Assembly: GCF_014805685.1 (NCBI RefSeq)
Contig: NC_060902.1
Location: 1,648,145-1,712,144, forward strand
Source of the DNA: Silurus meridionalis
Lineage: Eukaryota > Chordata > Actinopteri > Siluriformes > Siluridae
Length of the DNA: 64,000 nt
Reading direction: 5' to 3'
Positions 11,691 to 25,200 of the stretch are shown here, one piece after another. Position 1 is the first letter of the stretch; every line of letters begins with the position of its first letter. Both the position numbers and the translations under genes were made by a program. Below the pieces are notes generated by a model, which was not told the DNA's origin, made no database searches, and saw only the letters and a list, made by a program, of their open reading frames with translations.

Positions 11691-12588
11691 GTCTCTTATT
11701 GAATGTGTAAAGAGGCATGACAAATAAATATAGAATTTGAGAAGAAGTAGAAAAGTGGTTGATTTTATGTTGTTTTTTCTTTTTATGCGTCACTCGTCTG
11801 TAAGTTCTCCTGAAACCAGCCTAATAATGTGTCTAAAAAGTGTAAATATCTTTAGGACATTTCTCTAATCACACCAGGAGGATTATGATTATATGAAATA
11901 AAATGTATTTCTGGACATTTTTGAATTGATTTGCTCTCCTGACAGACGACCTCAAGAAGAAAAAATATATAGAAATTAGGTTTTGTAATCATTATATTTA
12001 CTAATTAGATAATAGATTAAAGTAGTATTGTTTAAGTAATTTAAGGCTATAATTATATCGAATAATATGATTACCTAATATAGGAGTAAATATACTAACA
12101 ACCGAAATGATTCTTAAACCTGTTTTTTTTTTTTTTTTGGCTTTTTTAGTTTCTTGATTTTTTTTTTTTATACTTCATGATCTCAAAACATTTTTAAAAT
12201 TGAAATCGTCGGAAATGTTCAAAAATAGGTTTTTACATTGGGTATATTATGTTTAATAAGCCTATGATTATTGTGTTATAATATTTATAATAGTGAATAT
12301 TACAGAAATCTATCAATATCAAAATAAGAGATTTTTTAGCTAAGTGTGTTTTTTGCTTTCCTGTATATTTCTTCCGAACCCTCATAACCCAGCCGTGTTT
12401 TCCAAACAGTACAAGCCATTATGGTACTATAGAACGTGGCTAGCGATAAAGCTACAAAGGCAGATGTAAATATTCCGTTAATCAGAGTCTCTGTGATGAG
12501 AGATAACAGTCATAAATTAATGGTCCATGGCAACCAGAATTGTTTTATCCCCCTCTATGCTTATTGACTGGACTAAGCCTTTTCAGAG

Positions 12589-12592
<4 letters not shown>

Positions 12593-12649
<57 letters not shown>
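12593..12649. repeat. (TG)n microsatellite
   Basis: An uninterrupted TG array of about 57 bases. Confidence 0.95.
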
Positions 12650-12651
<2 letters not shown>

Positions 12652-13773
12652 CTAGCCATCTATGTTCCTGCAGTGTTTGATAATTTTGCTTATGCTGGCC
12701 TGGTTATTTTTTTCTTTCCGTACATCTTGTTTTGTCCTGCTGTCATTACCGCTTAATCAAGGTAAAAGAGAACAGTCCCTGGCCCTGACCACTTCTCTAA
12801 TGAGGACCCCACTCCTGCGGAGCAACCTCCGTCTGCTACACCTCCACCTCACAACCGATCAATTAAGAAGATCAAGAGGCTTCACTTCACCTGTCTTCCT
12901 CCACAGAGTCCTTGAATATTATTCCCCGTTCTGATATACCCCTAATGCTAAGATGCAGGAAACTAAAGGTGTAGCAATGACAAAAGCACTCAGCTGTGGT
13001 TTGTGTGAAAGATTACACCACCTGAATGCCTGATAAACAGCTGGTCCACTTTGTATGCAGGGAAATAAATCACAACCTCGTAAGATCAAAATATGTCTAG
13101 AAATATTATCATGTGGGTCACGAATGAGAATCTCCCAATATCTATTTTTTCTCCCATTGAAACACAACAAACAAATTCAGCAGTATTAAGCCGATATAAA
13201 ACCCAATCGAAAGCTTCTCTATCCATTTTTTCCTTGGCTTATTAGAAAAACATAAAATTGATTTGTTTAATACTTAAACGATGTTGTATATATAGACATA
13301 AATATCTCTTTATAGCAAGATTCACGAAAGCAGATTTAAGCATGCATATTGAATTTTTTTAAATATTTTAAATAATCTGTATAGGATAATACATTTATTT
13401 TATATGTATTTAATGCTCAAATACTAATAAATACTAATAAAAACTGCCAGGGTTTAGAAATATCTGTAAATCCGAATGTATTATGGTGACTAGCTTTCCT
13501 TTCTGAACAAACAGCCAGATGACTGGTTACTGCTAGAAACCACAAAAAATTATATCTTAGACCTGATTTTCATTTTTAGATCCTCATTTATCTGTTTAGC
13601 ATCAGCCAAAAGAAAAACATGGCATAATAACTATGATTTGATCACATTTAATTTCACTATTCCATAGTTAGTGATTGAGCTAGTCGATTTATGCTAGCAA
13701 ACTAGCAGCATTTGTCAAAAGTAAATACAGGCTGAATGTAATTTTAATAGATACTGAATTCTTTTTTTCATCA

Positions 13774-13833
<60 letters not shown>

Positions 13834-14090
13834 TTTGACCTGTTTGGTATCTAAATTCAGCACAATAATGCTGTTTAATAATAATGCAAAAATGTATTTC
13901 CCACAGATATATAAAATATATGATCATTAAAGCATCATGAATTTAACAGTCTTAAAGTCTTCAGGTAATTGTTTGACCTGATGGAGGCGCTATAGATTAC
14001 ATTTACAGCTCATTAACGCAGAGAAACCTCGATCTGCAAGTCATATATCCCTGTCCTACGATAAATATACCTCTTTGTTTTCTTTTCAAT
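12650..14090. other. Unassigned intergenic stretch between prxl2b and mmel1 3' ends
   Basis: I see no recognisable gene or repeat family except an (AT)n array at 13774-13831. The longest open frame, at 12662, is about 90 codons with no recognisable domain. The region is AT-rich, like ordinary intergenic DNA. Confidence 0.5.
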
Positions 14091-14579
14091 TTTTTTTATT
14101 GTTTTGGCTCCACTGTAAATTTTTGAGGGATGCTTTTAAATTGAAAAATAGACAAGCTGGGTTATTAATACTAACCATAAGAAACACGTGGGTTTTGAAG
14201 CCTTTTTTTTCGCTGGTTTGGCTGGTTGTTGTATCTTGTGGATAGGGCTGATACATTCTCTCTAAAGCGTTTACCACAGTTAAAGCCAGCAATCAGCAAT
14301 GCACATTAAAAAATAGATCGATCTGTGAGAATATCAGGAAACGTGTCCACTGTCGAATGCGGCAGTGGCATATATAATATCTGATTCTAATCTTAAATCA
14401 ATACAGAGTGATAACACATGACAAATATACATATATCTTAGCAAGCGATGGTGCTCAAAGCGGTTCTTTTTCGCTCTGCCTTCAAAATTCTGCTTACTCA
14501 TAATGATTCAGGGTTTTTTCTAGTGTTCATATAACCTCTTATCTCTTTTCAACAGACCCACCTCAAGGCAGCTCATACT

Positions 14580-14580
<1 letters not shown>

Positions 14581-14650
<70 letters not shown>
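14581..14650. repeat. (TA)n microsatellite in mmel1 3' UTR
   Basis: About 68 bases of alternating TA begin only 38 bases after the mmel1 stop codon on the minus strand, so the array would be transcribed in the 3' UTR. A candidate AATAAA on the minus strand lies near 14096-14101. Confidence 0.85.
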
Positions 14651-14651
<1 letters not shown>

Positions 14652-14687
14652 TCCTTTGGTGGACTGTAGTGAAGCTCTTGAAATCCA

Positions 14688-15939
14688 CTACCAGACTCTG
14701 CATTTCTCCTCTGGGTTCATAGAAGAACCTCTCTGGCACTGGAATGCCTCGGAAAAAGCATCAAAATTCTGCAGGGAGCCCAAAACCCTGACGAGATAAG
14801 AAAGGAATTAAGATGCACCCTCATTCACATTTCATAACATGCATACATTGAAATATTACGGTTTATGCGTCATAAAACACAACTTTTATCAAGAAAGAGT
14901 AAGTTCTCGGTCCTGAAGATGTCTCATTTCAGAAAACGTGAAGCATCTACTGTATGGGATATGATTTCATTGTGGATTATCACCTTAGACCATCATCACT
15001 TCCCAGCATTGATGAGTTAAAGCTGCCACTGATGTCAAAAATGACCGAATGGATCAGAATAATGCTTCATTTTCCCTGGTGTTATGATTATGTAAAGCAC
15101 AGACTATGTTCTGTATTTCATGCATTAATGGATGTGAGCTTTATATAGAGAAATCTACCTGTACTCCAGAGGACTGTGGGGGTCGGTCTTGATGGACTGG
15201 ATGGCATATTCCGGGCGACAGGCTCCGCACCAGACCTGAGAAAGGCATTACATTATCACTAAAAATAACCTTCTTCACATTATCGGCTTGTCTTCATGAT
15301 GGCTATGATATTTTAGTCACTTAGAATTGTCTCCTCTCAGACACTACAGGGTGTCTAATGAAATGTTCATGAAGATTTACTCCTGAAACCTCAATCTCTT
15401 CAGTCATGTCATGTGAAAGTCAAAAGCTTTATCTTGCTTTACTACCCGTCACTCACCTGGGCAAAGTTGAGGAAGAAGAGCTGCTTCGGATCCAGAAGCA
15501 AACCAGGAAGACGAGACTCCTCACCTTCTCTCTCCACCCACTTCATGTACGCCTTGTACGCTTGCCGAACTCCTCCGTTATCCGCAATGTTCTCTCCCAA
15601 AGTGGTGATGCCACTCACCTGGACCAAAGAGGAACAGAAAATCTAAAAGGGTTGTATCTCACTGGTGCTCCACTGATCTAATCTTCGATGTTTTTGCCTG
15701 TGCTGAAGAGCGTTATGAATTCAAAAGGAATTATGCTTTAATATTAAACCATGGTGTTAAACTGAATTACATGGCAACCTCTGTTTTAACGCTTACATTT
15801 TGACCTCCTGCGAGCTTCCAGCTGTATTTCCCATACTGCTGTATCATGCATTTGGACTGTTCCTCAAACTGCTCCGTGGAGAAGTTGCTCCACCAGTTGA
15901 ACATGTTCCCGTCTTTGTCGAAGTTCCGACCTAAAGAGC

Positions 15940-15977
<38 letters not shown>

Positions 15978-18900
15978 AAGCGTTAGTAATTTGTACATCA
16001 TTTGCTCAGCATGTGCTGTAGAATACACAATCTTATTCGGTATATATATACACATATACAGCTGACTCCAAAGTTATTGGTATAAAAATATTTTACAGTT
16101 AGTCCCCGAGTTATGATGGAGATGCTTTGCGTTACCCCGTCGTAAGTCGAGACATGGCCTAACCTACTCAGGCTATTTTGCAATTATTATTAAATTTGTT
16201 TAACCTTTTTTATAGAAGGTTGCGAATAATTTGTACGGTGTGGAGATGGAACATTGTGTTGGGAGGGCAGAGCCATTGGGGGGGTGACAATAGGAATATT
16301 GCCTATGGTGCCAAAAATGCTAGACACGGCCCTGCATCATTGTAAGATCGTAAGTCGAACCATCATAAATAGGGGACTTAAAAGAGTTTTAAGTGAAGCC
16401 CAAGATCTTCTAAAAAAAAAAAAAAGAATTGACACAAATTGTTCACAAATGAAAGTATTAATTATGACCAGCAATTGGTAGGAAGTGGGCCAGATTCATA
16501 GTCATTCAGCTTTGTGTCTAAAAGCACAATATTTCCTCAGGGAAAGTTCCTGGTATTCAGAGTCAGGTCACGCACACAGACTAATTTGGTGCGACATTTC
16601 GATTAAGCAAATAACCTTGTTTGTCTGAACTCTGACACGCGTTTGCACTTTCTGTATTAAAATCCTCACCAAGCATGAGGAACCCAGCTCTGAAGGAATC
16701 CTGATATAAAAGTGATGCTAAAGAAATAGCTGTTAATAACTGAAAGAAGAATTGACTAGGTGAGTAATGACTCGCCGTGGTCGTCGAAGCCGTGAGTGAT
16801 TTCATGTCCTATAACCATTCCGATCCCTCCAAAGTTCAAAGCCTGAAGCTGCTTCTCACTGAAGAATGGAGGCTGCAAAATTCCAGCAGGAAACACTAAG
16901 AAAGAGAGAAATGATAAAATCAGCTGAAAAACAAATATCTGTATTTGTGAAGCATTACTGTTCTTGCTGAATGCAGGAAAGATGCAGTAAAGATTGAATA
17001 TTTTCTTCATTTCTCCACAAGCCTTCTGCCTCCAGCTGCCTCTCCATCTCCAGAATAGCAATTTAGCCTGAAGTGTTTCCCAGAATGTCCAGGAACATTA
17101 AAATGTGCAATCTAAGAGTAATTATGTGGAAATTACTCCAGCTGAAAATCTGCATAATCACCCAGCTCTCGCGGTCTATGTATTAACCCAGCTTGAATAG
17201 CAGGCTTTCTGGGCTCTGAGTGCATCTCTTTTCGAGACAGGCTTTGTGTGCACTGGAGCCTGAAACGAGCTTTATATTATCTACGAGTGAGAGGAAAAAA
17301 GCCTTATGTGCATTACGGACATTATTTGCAGAGAGCTAAAGAGGCATTCAAACCGAGGACAGGAGCAGAGAGCAGTGCGACCAGGAACAAGTTCGGCGTT
17401 TAGCGCTTCGGATCTCAGTTCACAATTAAAAAGTTGACAATTCAAAGAGTTCTGCAGGATTTTGCAGGTTCAGGTTGAAATTTGGTGTCCCACAAGGTTC
17501 AATTTTGAGTCCTTTTAGATTGTCCAGTAGAGTATATTCTTCCTCATGGTCAGATTTAAAGATATCTTGGCCTAAAAAATGACCACTTTTATGCAGATGA
17601 TACTTGCTTTTTTGGACATTGTATCTCAGAAAAACATGCATGTCTCAAAATTTCCTCTGTCTAAATAGTGAGAAGATTGAGGTAATGTTTATTGGCGCTC
17701 CCTATCAAATATAAAATGTTTATTGGCTCTCCAACCTTAAAAGTGGCTCTGTTTTTAAGTTTTAATCAAAATGTAAAAACAAATGAAAGGTTCGATGCAA
17801 ATTTAGCATTCGATTCTCACATTAAGAATGCAATTAAACATTCCAATTTTATATTTTTTTATCTCTTTTTATCTTCTATCCTTCTCTGTTACTGAAATAT
17901 TAATCAACATTTTAGTTTTTTCTTGGCTTGATGATTGTAATATGTTCTTGGCAGGGGTTTCTAAAGCCACTTTAAATAAACTGCAGGTAGTTTAAAATGA
18001 TGTTGCTGAAATTCTGACAGCTGAACACATTTCTCCAGTCTTGGAGTCATTGCAATGGCTTCCTGGCTCTTCATAAAGCACTACATGGTATGGCTCAGCA
18101 TTATCCATCACAACTTTTAAACACTCCTAGATGTAATCTTCGTTTCAACAATTCTGTTCTATTGGTTGTTCCTTCTACTGGTCTACGCTCTATGGGCTTT
18201 TATTTCATTGGGATAGCGTTCATGTGCTGTATGTATGATGATCTTGTTTTCATTTATTTGTGTTTTTTCATGTTGAAAAGCACTTTAAGATGTACTTTTA
18301 AAGGGGATATATAAACATTTAAAGAATAATTATTCACCTTCAACACGTTGCCTGAGATCAGCACTGCTCGACTGGTCCACATTCCCACAGGGGAAGAGTA
18401 TTTTCCGGACTATAAGCTGCTACTTTTTTCCCACGATTTGAACCCCGCGGCTTAAACAATGAAGCGGCTAATTTATGGATTTTTCCTGGGTTTTCCTCGG
18501 ATTCACAAACTTCAAGCCAAAAAACTGAGCCCCATAACATTAGACCAATGAAATTGCTGAACAGGGTTAGGTGAACCAATGAAACTCTTTATATTAAATC
18601 AGATGCGCTCCCACTGAATCGGGCCGCACCACATCATAAATATGGATGATGTTCCTCTGACGTTTGACCTGCCGCTCACTCGGACCGTCTACAGGAAATG
18701 CGAATCATTCGTCACGCTGAAAACAACCGGGCATGAAAACACACTTTACCTGTGTTCTGAGCTGCACGGCATCGGGAGAAAAGCTTCACCGATGGTGATT
18801 TTTAAACGCACGACGATGCCAAAAGATAAACTCCCGAGAGAAATAGTTGTGAAAGGAAGGAGGAAGACAGTGAACAATGACTTTCTTGGTAGGCTACTGT

Positions 18901-19164
18901 TTAGATACAAGCCGTGTAACAGAAACTGTCTTTCATTAAAGCCTGTGTAAAGTTCATTAGTTTCAGTGTAGACACCTGCGGCTTATAGACAGGTGCGGCG
19001 TATTTATGTTCAAATTAAAAATCTTTGTAAAATTCAGTGGGTGCGGCTTATATTGCGCCTTATAGTCCGGAAATTACGATACATATACTTCAAGACTCTT
19101 CTCTGTTTTGGCACCCAGGTGGTGGAATGAACTTCCCCTAGATGTCTGAACAGCAGAGTCACAT

Positions 19165-19250
<86 letters not shown>

Positions 19251-22200
19251 GCGATTATTATTTTTATAATGAACACGTATTTTTTAATCATTGTGAACTT
19301 ACCGATCTGATTTCTGTTGTGAGAGTAAAAAGCATTGACCACTGCCGCACCAATGATCCATCTAACAAAATATTAATATAATGAGGGAACAGATAGACGG
19401 AGAAACAGCACCATGTTCCTGTACTTTATCAATCTAAAACTGCATCAAGGTGCTTTCACATAAGGTCCACTCACTGTAGCAGTGGTAGGAAATATTTGCA
19501 ATCTTGCAGAACATGAGGTAGATCTTCCTGTACCTTTGGGAAATGGTAGCTCTTTGGATAAAACTTTTGATCGGAAGGTTGAGTTCTAACCCCATTAGAA
19601 ATTAGTTTATTAGAGGGACATGTAGGACATTTTGGAGACAAGGTGAGATTGAGATGGTTTGGGCATGTGCAGAGGAGGGACATGGGGTATATTAGTAGGA
19701 GAATGCTGAGGATGGAGCCACCAGGAAGAAGGAAAAGAGGAAGAACAAGGAGGAGGTTTATGGATGTGCTGAGGGAAGACATGCAGTTAGTTGGTGTGAA
19801 AGAGGCAGATGTAGAGGACAAGGGGGTATGGGGACGTATAATCTGCTGTGGAGACCTCTAATGGGAGAAGCCAAAAGAAGAAAAAGTTGAGTTATAATCC
19901 CAACACTAACAAATCACTTACACAAGGTCCTTAACCCTGAACCCCCCAGGTGTATACATTAGATAAAGTCACTCTTGATCATGTATCTGTTGATTAACAA
20001 TGTTTTTAAGCAAACATCAACCTTGCTCTCGAGGGGGGAGGGGCCTTCTGTGTCTCATCTGTCAATCACATGGAAGCTAGCCAACCACACGTGTCTTTGA
20101 GATCATATATGTGGAAGAGGGCAATTAGCACTAGCATTGAGTGGGAACTGGCAGGTGACAATGAAGAAATGACATTATGATGTATTATGTTTGATTTTTC
20201 TCTTTTGTCACTGCTCCTTGTGTGAAAGCAGCCTTGTGTATTAGGTTCTATACTGTGTTGTACTGTAACGCACAGTTCTGGATCCACAGGTTCCCGTAGC
20301 TTCTTGTGAGCTTTCTGAGCGGTTGTTTGAAGGTTTTCCAGAACGTTCTCAAAGTAGCTCTCTTCACTAAACTTCAGCTGCAAGAACAAAGAAAAGATTC
20401 TGTATGTCTCAGACATAAACTACAGGTACAGGAATTTTCATTAATTGAAACCTTAGAATCGCCAGAGCTTACGTGGATGTATTCCTGATCCAGCTTCTCG
20501 TTGTTCTTTTCCAGGATATAATCCGGATAGCCGATTTGTTCCGAGATAGCCATCGCCTGAAACATCGAACATCCATACTTACGTACCACGTTCAGAGATA
20601 TTATTTTAGAATATCATTATTTCATCATTATACAATACAGAATTTATACAACACAATACCAAATCAGTGGAGGACTCATAGTCTTAGATTTCAGAGTCTC
20701 AAAATAGAATAATAGATTTGAAATATACAGTAAAATGATTTAATAATAGCATTGATGGTATTTCTTATAAACATGGACAAAAACAAACGCAAACACGTGA
20801 CATTAAAGCATATTCACAATGTTTTGCATTATCATATACCTTATGTTGTAATAAGAACTTTATAGGCAAAAGTATTGGGACACCTGACGTTATACGTTAT
20901 GGGATTCTTTGCCAAACTGTGAGCACGAAGTTGGAGGAACACAATCATACAGAACGTCTTTGGATGTGAGAGGATGAAATTTGCCCTTCAGTTGAACAAG
21001 GAAACCCAAACGTGTGCCAGCATTAAAAAAGCCCCTGTGCATGTGGTTTGAATTTGGTGGAAGATCTACTGCTATTGAAGATGTTTGGGATCAATGTGAA
21101 AGCTGACTGCACAGGCAACCTCACCCCACCTACCTGACTTTACTAACGCTCTTTTGGCTGAATGAATCTCCACAAAATCTAGTGAAACATCTTCCCAGAA
21201 GAGTGGAGGTTATTATAACAGCAAATGGGGACTTAATATAGAATGGGATGCTCATACAGTCTTATGAGCAGGTGCCCACAAACTTTTGTCCATATACTGC
21301 AGATCATTTCTGATGCTTCTTCTTGTCTTATTAACTTTAACAGAGAAAGTGAAAAGAGGCTGGTGAGGGAAGTGGCTGTTTACAGCTGCTATAACGTAAG
21401 TGAGAACTTTATTTTGTCTTCTGCAGCCAAAGGAAATAGTTTCAAGTCACTAATAATGCAGAAAAGTGAGAAAGTGGACAAACAGACCCAGAGCCAGTCT
21501 AAGCGCTGAATTTCCTTGTAGTTTGACTTTCTTACCTTCTCTTGCCTTCTCTTTAGATTGAACGTCCATCCATTTCAGCTCTTCTAATGTTTCCACGAAG
21601 GAATCCTGAATCTTTTTGATCAATTCACGAACCTGGACAGAAGAGGAAACTGTTTCTGTGACAGGTACAGTAATAAATACAGGTACAGTAATAAGTACCC
21701 TTACAGACATGCACTATATGATTATAATATATTTTGCAGATTTTAGTGCTTTAGATTAAGTTTTAGCTTTAGTTTTAGCTTTACCCTATTCACTAGTATT
21801 GTTCTTTTAACACTAGAAATGATCTGTTTAACCAGGTTTTAAACATCTGGTCCACAATACAGATAATATAGTTATAGATTTTCATGCCACATTTATATAT
21901 AGTTTATATGTTGGGCATTTAATTGCAATAATCTCAGAGCAATAATAATAATTAGCTGCATGTGCAATAACTTTTATAAATATTGATGTAATCTGACTTT
22001 TCTGCCTTCTGTTTTCACTGCTGCTACAAATTTCATTTCACTGCTGCTACACCTTTTATTTGATTTAATATATAACTTAATATGTATATTTATTTACATT
22101 TTCGAATTTTTTATGCGATCAATAAAGCATCCTAAATCCGATTCTGATCACAAGAGCAGCTTTACAGGAATTTAGATTCTGATCACTAATAAACAAGAAA

Positions 22201-25200
22201 TATGCGAAAACTGCAAAAGAAAAACTTCATGTGACGAAATGAGGACGAAACCTTGAATCAGTTTTTGCCCAAATCGTGCCTCATCATGGTGGAAATTTTT
22301 GGACTTAACTCTAAAAGTGATGCATGGTGCAAAAACAAGACACCCAAAAAACATTTACGGCATTTTGGCAGATTTGTTTCTGATTGACATTTTGAATCAA
22401 AGGTTGAAAAAACCCCACAAAAACATTACATCACAAAAACCTCCATTGTTATCAGGTGTGTGTAGTGAAACTCTTCAGTATCCAGTATATTAAGACTCAC
22501 CATGCGCTTGCTTTCTCCAGCGAAGGTCTCGCGTACGTACAGAGCCCCTACTGCGCTCTCCATGTTGTTCTGGACGTAGCGCACACAGTCACGCCAGCGT
22601 GCCTCCTCCACCGTGGTGCCATGTAAAGCCTGAAATTTATACACACATTACAGCAGTGATGAAATACAGAATATATACACGGTTATCATTAATGCACACG
22701 GTGTGTCCTGTCCATGAAATGATTTCTCACCTTTCTGTAGTGAGCTCGGACGTCTTTTATGCGTCGACTCAGACTGCTCACTCGCTCCATGACCAGCATC
22801 CAGACCATGTAATTCTGCACAGTCCTGCATTACAAGTTAGACGCACACACTCATATATAGATATCTATAGATGCTGTAGCATGAAATTTTCCCTTCACTT
22901 CAACTAGGAGACCCAAACCTGTTCCGTCATGATGATGCCCCTGTGCACAAATGCAGCTTCATGAAGATATACTTTACATGGTTTAGATTTGCTGGAAGAT
23001 CTCCTGCAATCAAGCTGCAACTCTATTGAACCTCTTTGGGACTGACCTTCTCACCTTCCTCACCTACATCAGTACCTAACTTTACTAACTCCAATGTGGA
23101 TAAATGAGCGTGTGGAACTTTTTCCCAGAAGAGTGGAGGTTATTATAACGTTAAATGGGTATTATATCATATGATATTATATCATATTACATTATATTAT
23201 ACAACATTGTATTATTATACTACTAAATTATATTTATCTGAGGAAGGTGGAAGCTCATTGGTTAAGGCTCTGGGTTTCTGATCAGAAAGGTGGGGTTCTC
23301 TCAGGGCCCCTGAGAAAGGCCCTTAACTCTCTGTGCTCCAGGGGTGTATCCTGGGTTCAGGCCCAAGCTTCCTAACATTGCTGGGATATGCAAAGAAAGA
23401 ATTTCACTGTGCTGTAATGTACATGTGCCAAGCATAAAGCATCTTTCTTTCTTATTGTTGACTTACATAATAACAGGAGCTTATGAGAGCAAACTTTCTG
23501 TATAATGTAATATCAAATGTCCATATTAAGACACTAGGATCTCATTAGGATATGGTACAGAGTTAGCATCAACCAAAAATATATATAATGTGTATATATA
23601 TAGCATGGGTGCCAATAATTCTGGAGCTGTGTATGACAATGTACAGGGATTATTATAAATTCAGACCTGTTCCTGTTTCAGTGAATGTGAATTTGCTGGA
23701 GCTCTGACCTGCGGTTGTATCTAGAAAGCACAGAGTCGAGCTTCTCGAGGTAGGGTGAGCAGTAGACCACGACAGGTTCGTCAGGCCGCACCGTGATGGA
23801 AACGCTTGCCATGATGCCCTGGATATAATGGGTCCAGTTGAAGCCCTGAGAGAAAGACATTGTTACACCTCTGTCTGCTCTCTCAGCAGGTTTAAGTCCG
23901 AAACTCACGTTGAGGTTGAAGGTCTCCTGTATGTCCTGCAGACTCATTTTGTTGTAGAGCACAGTGATGTCATTGCGTTCCTCTGCCGGAGACGTTGCCT
24001 AATGAAAACAAGACAAATCTGAACCCCCTCTGCGTCTGCATCATCATCATTACAAATTGATGCTCCAGATGTTTTTATATGGTGAGGTTTAGACTGCAGG
24101 CAGGTCAGTTAACAGCTGGACTCTTCTGGTTTGAAGTTATGCTATTGTAATAGATGCAGTATGCAGTTAGCAATGTCTAATTATTATTATTATTATTATT
24201 AATAATATTTCCGAATACAGGATTTTGCTGGGTGTGTGGAGTGTAGTGATAGTAGAGCTGAAGATCTGCTCCTTGTCTCTGTGTAAAGGAAGGGTTTCTT
24301 TGCTTGTGTTCACCAGATGACTCCAAAATTTACCAAACGTTGTTACTACTATGATTTAACAAAAGTACTTTCTATCTGATATTACCAGGTGCAGCTGCTA
24401 CTCACATTGGCGATGTCTCTCTCCAGCGCCATCACTTGCATCATGTCCTCCCACACGCGCTCGTCGTCCTGCGTGAGGTTCCTGTCCTCCCGTACTATTT
24501 TCGCCATGGAAACCATGAACTGCAGGTAAGCCTCGCGCACCTACCCGTACAGACAACACTGCTCAACCCTGCAATTATCACGTGGGCGGCGTGCGGGTGT
24601 GCAGATCACAGAGAAAGGCACGGTGCACTTTTATTATTTTTTACCTTTTTGTAGTTTCCGTCGTTAAGGTAATAATCTCTCGAGGGCATTCCTAGTGACG
24701 GCTGGTCAATCTGTGGAAAATGGAAATGGAGATGCTGTAGTTTATTTTCTGTGTCATAAAGTTGATTGAATACCAGGTCTATGAGGCTATAAAGCTCCTC
24801 TGGATTAAACCAGTTCAGGAGATTGTTCTGTTTACGTGAATGATGTGGCGGCTCGAGTCTCGATCATCGGGCCAGACGAACATCTCCAGCAAAACCTTCT
24901 TGTTGTATTGAGAGTTCAGGGACGCCAGCATGTTCTCCAGACTCCAGGACTCCTCTGTGGGCAGAAGAGAAACATCAACATATAAGAGAAACATCAACAT
25001 ATGGGCAGAAGAGAAACATCAACATATTTTTGATTCACAAATTATGGGGTTATAAGGGGTTATAAAGCGATGTCGCACGAATGACGTATTTCAGTGATCT
25101 ATTTCATTTATTTGTTCTTACTGTTTATGTTGTTTCCAACATTTTCATGCCTTATTTATGGAATTTCCATGAGATTTTGTAATTTGTAAAACAAGTAATT

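Noticed and set aside
12662..12934. 90-codon frame with a hydrophobic start
   Set aside because: No splice context, no recognisable domain, and it lies beside a (TG)n array in an AT-rich intergenic stretch.
23236..23455. Possible functional tRNA gene
   Set aside because: The cloverleaf is degraded in the B box, and the SINE body and tail follow directly, so it is a SINE.
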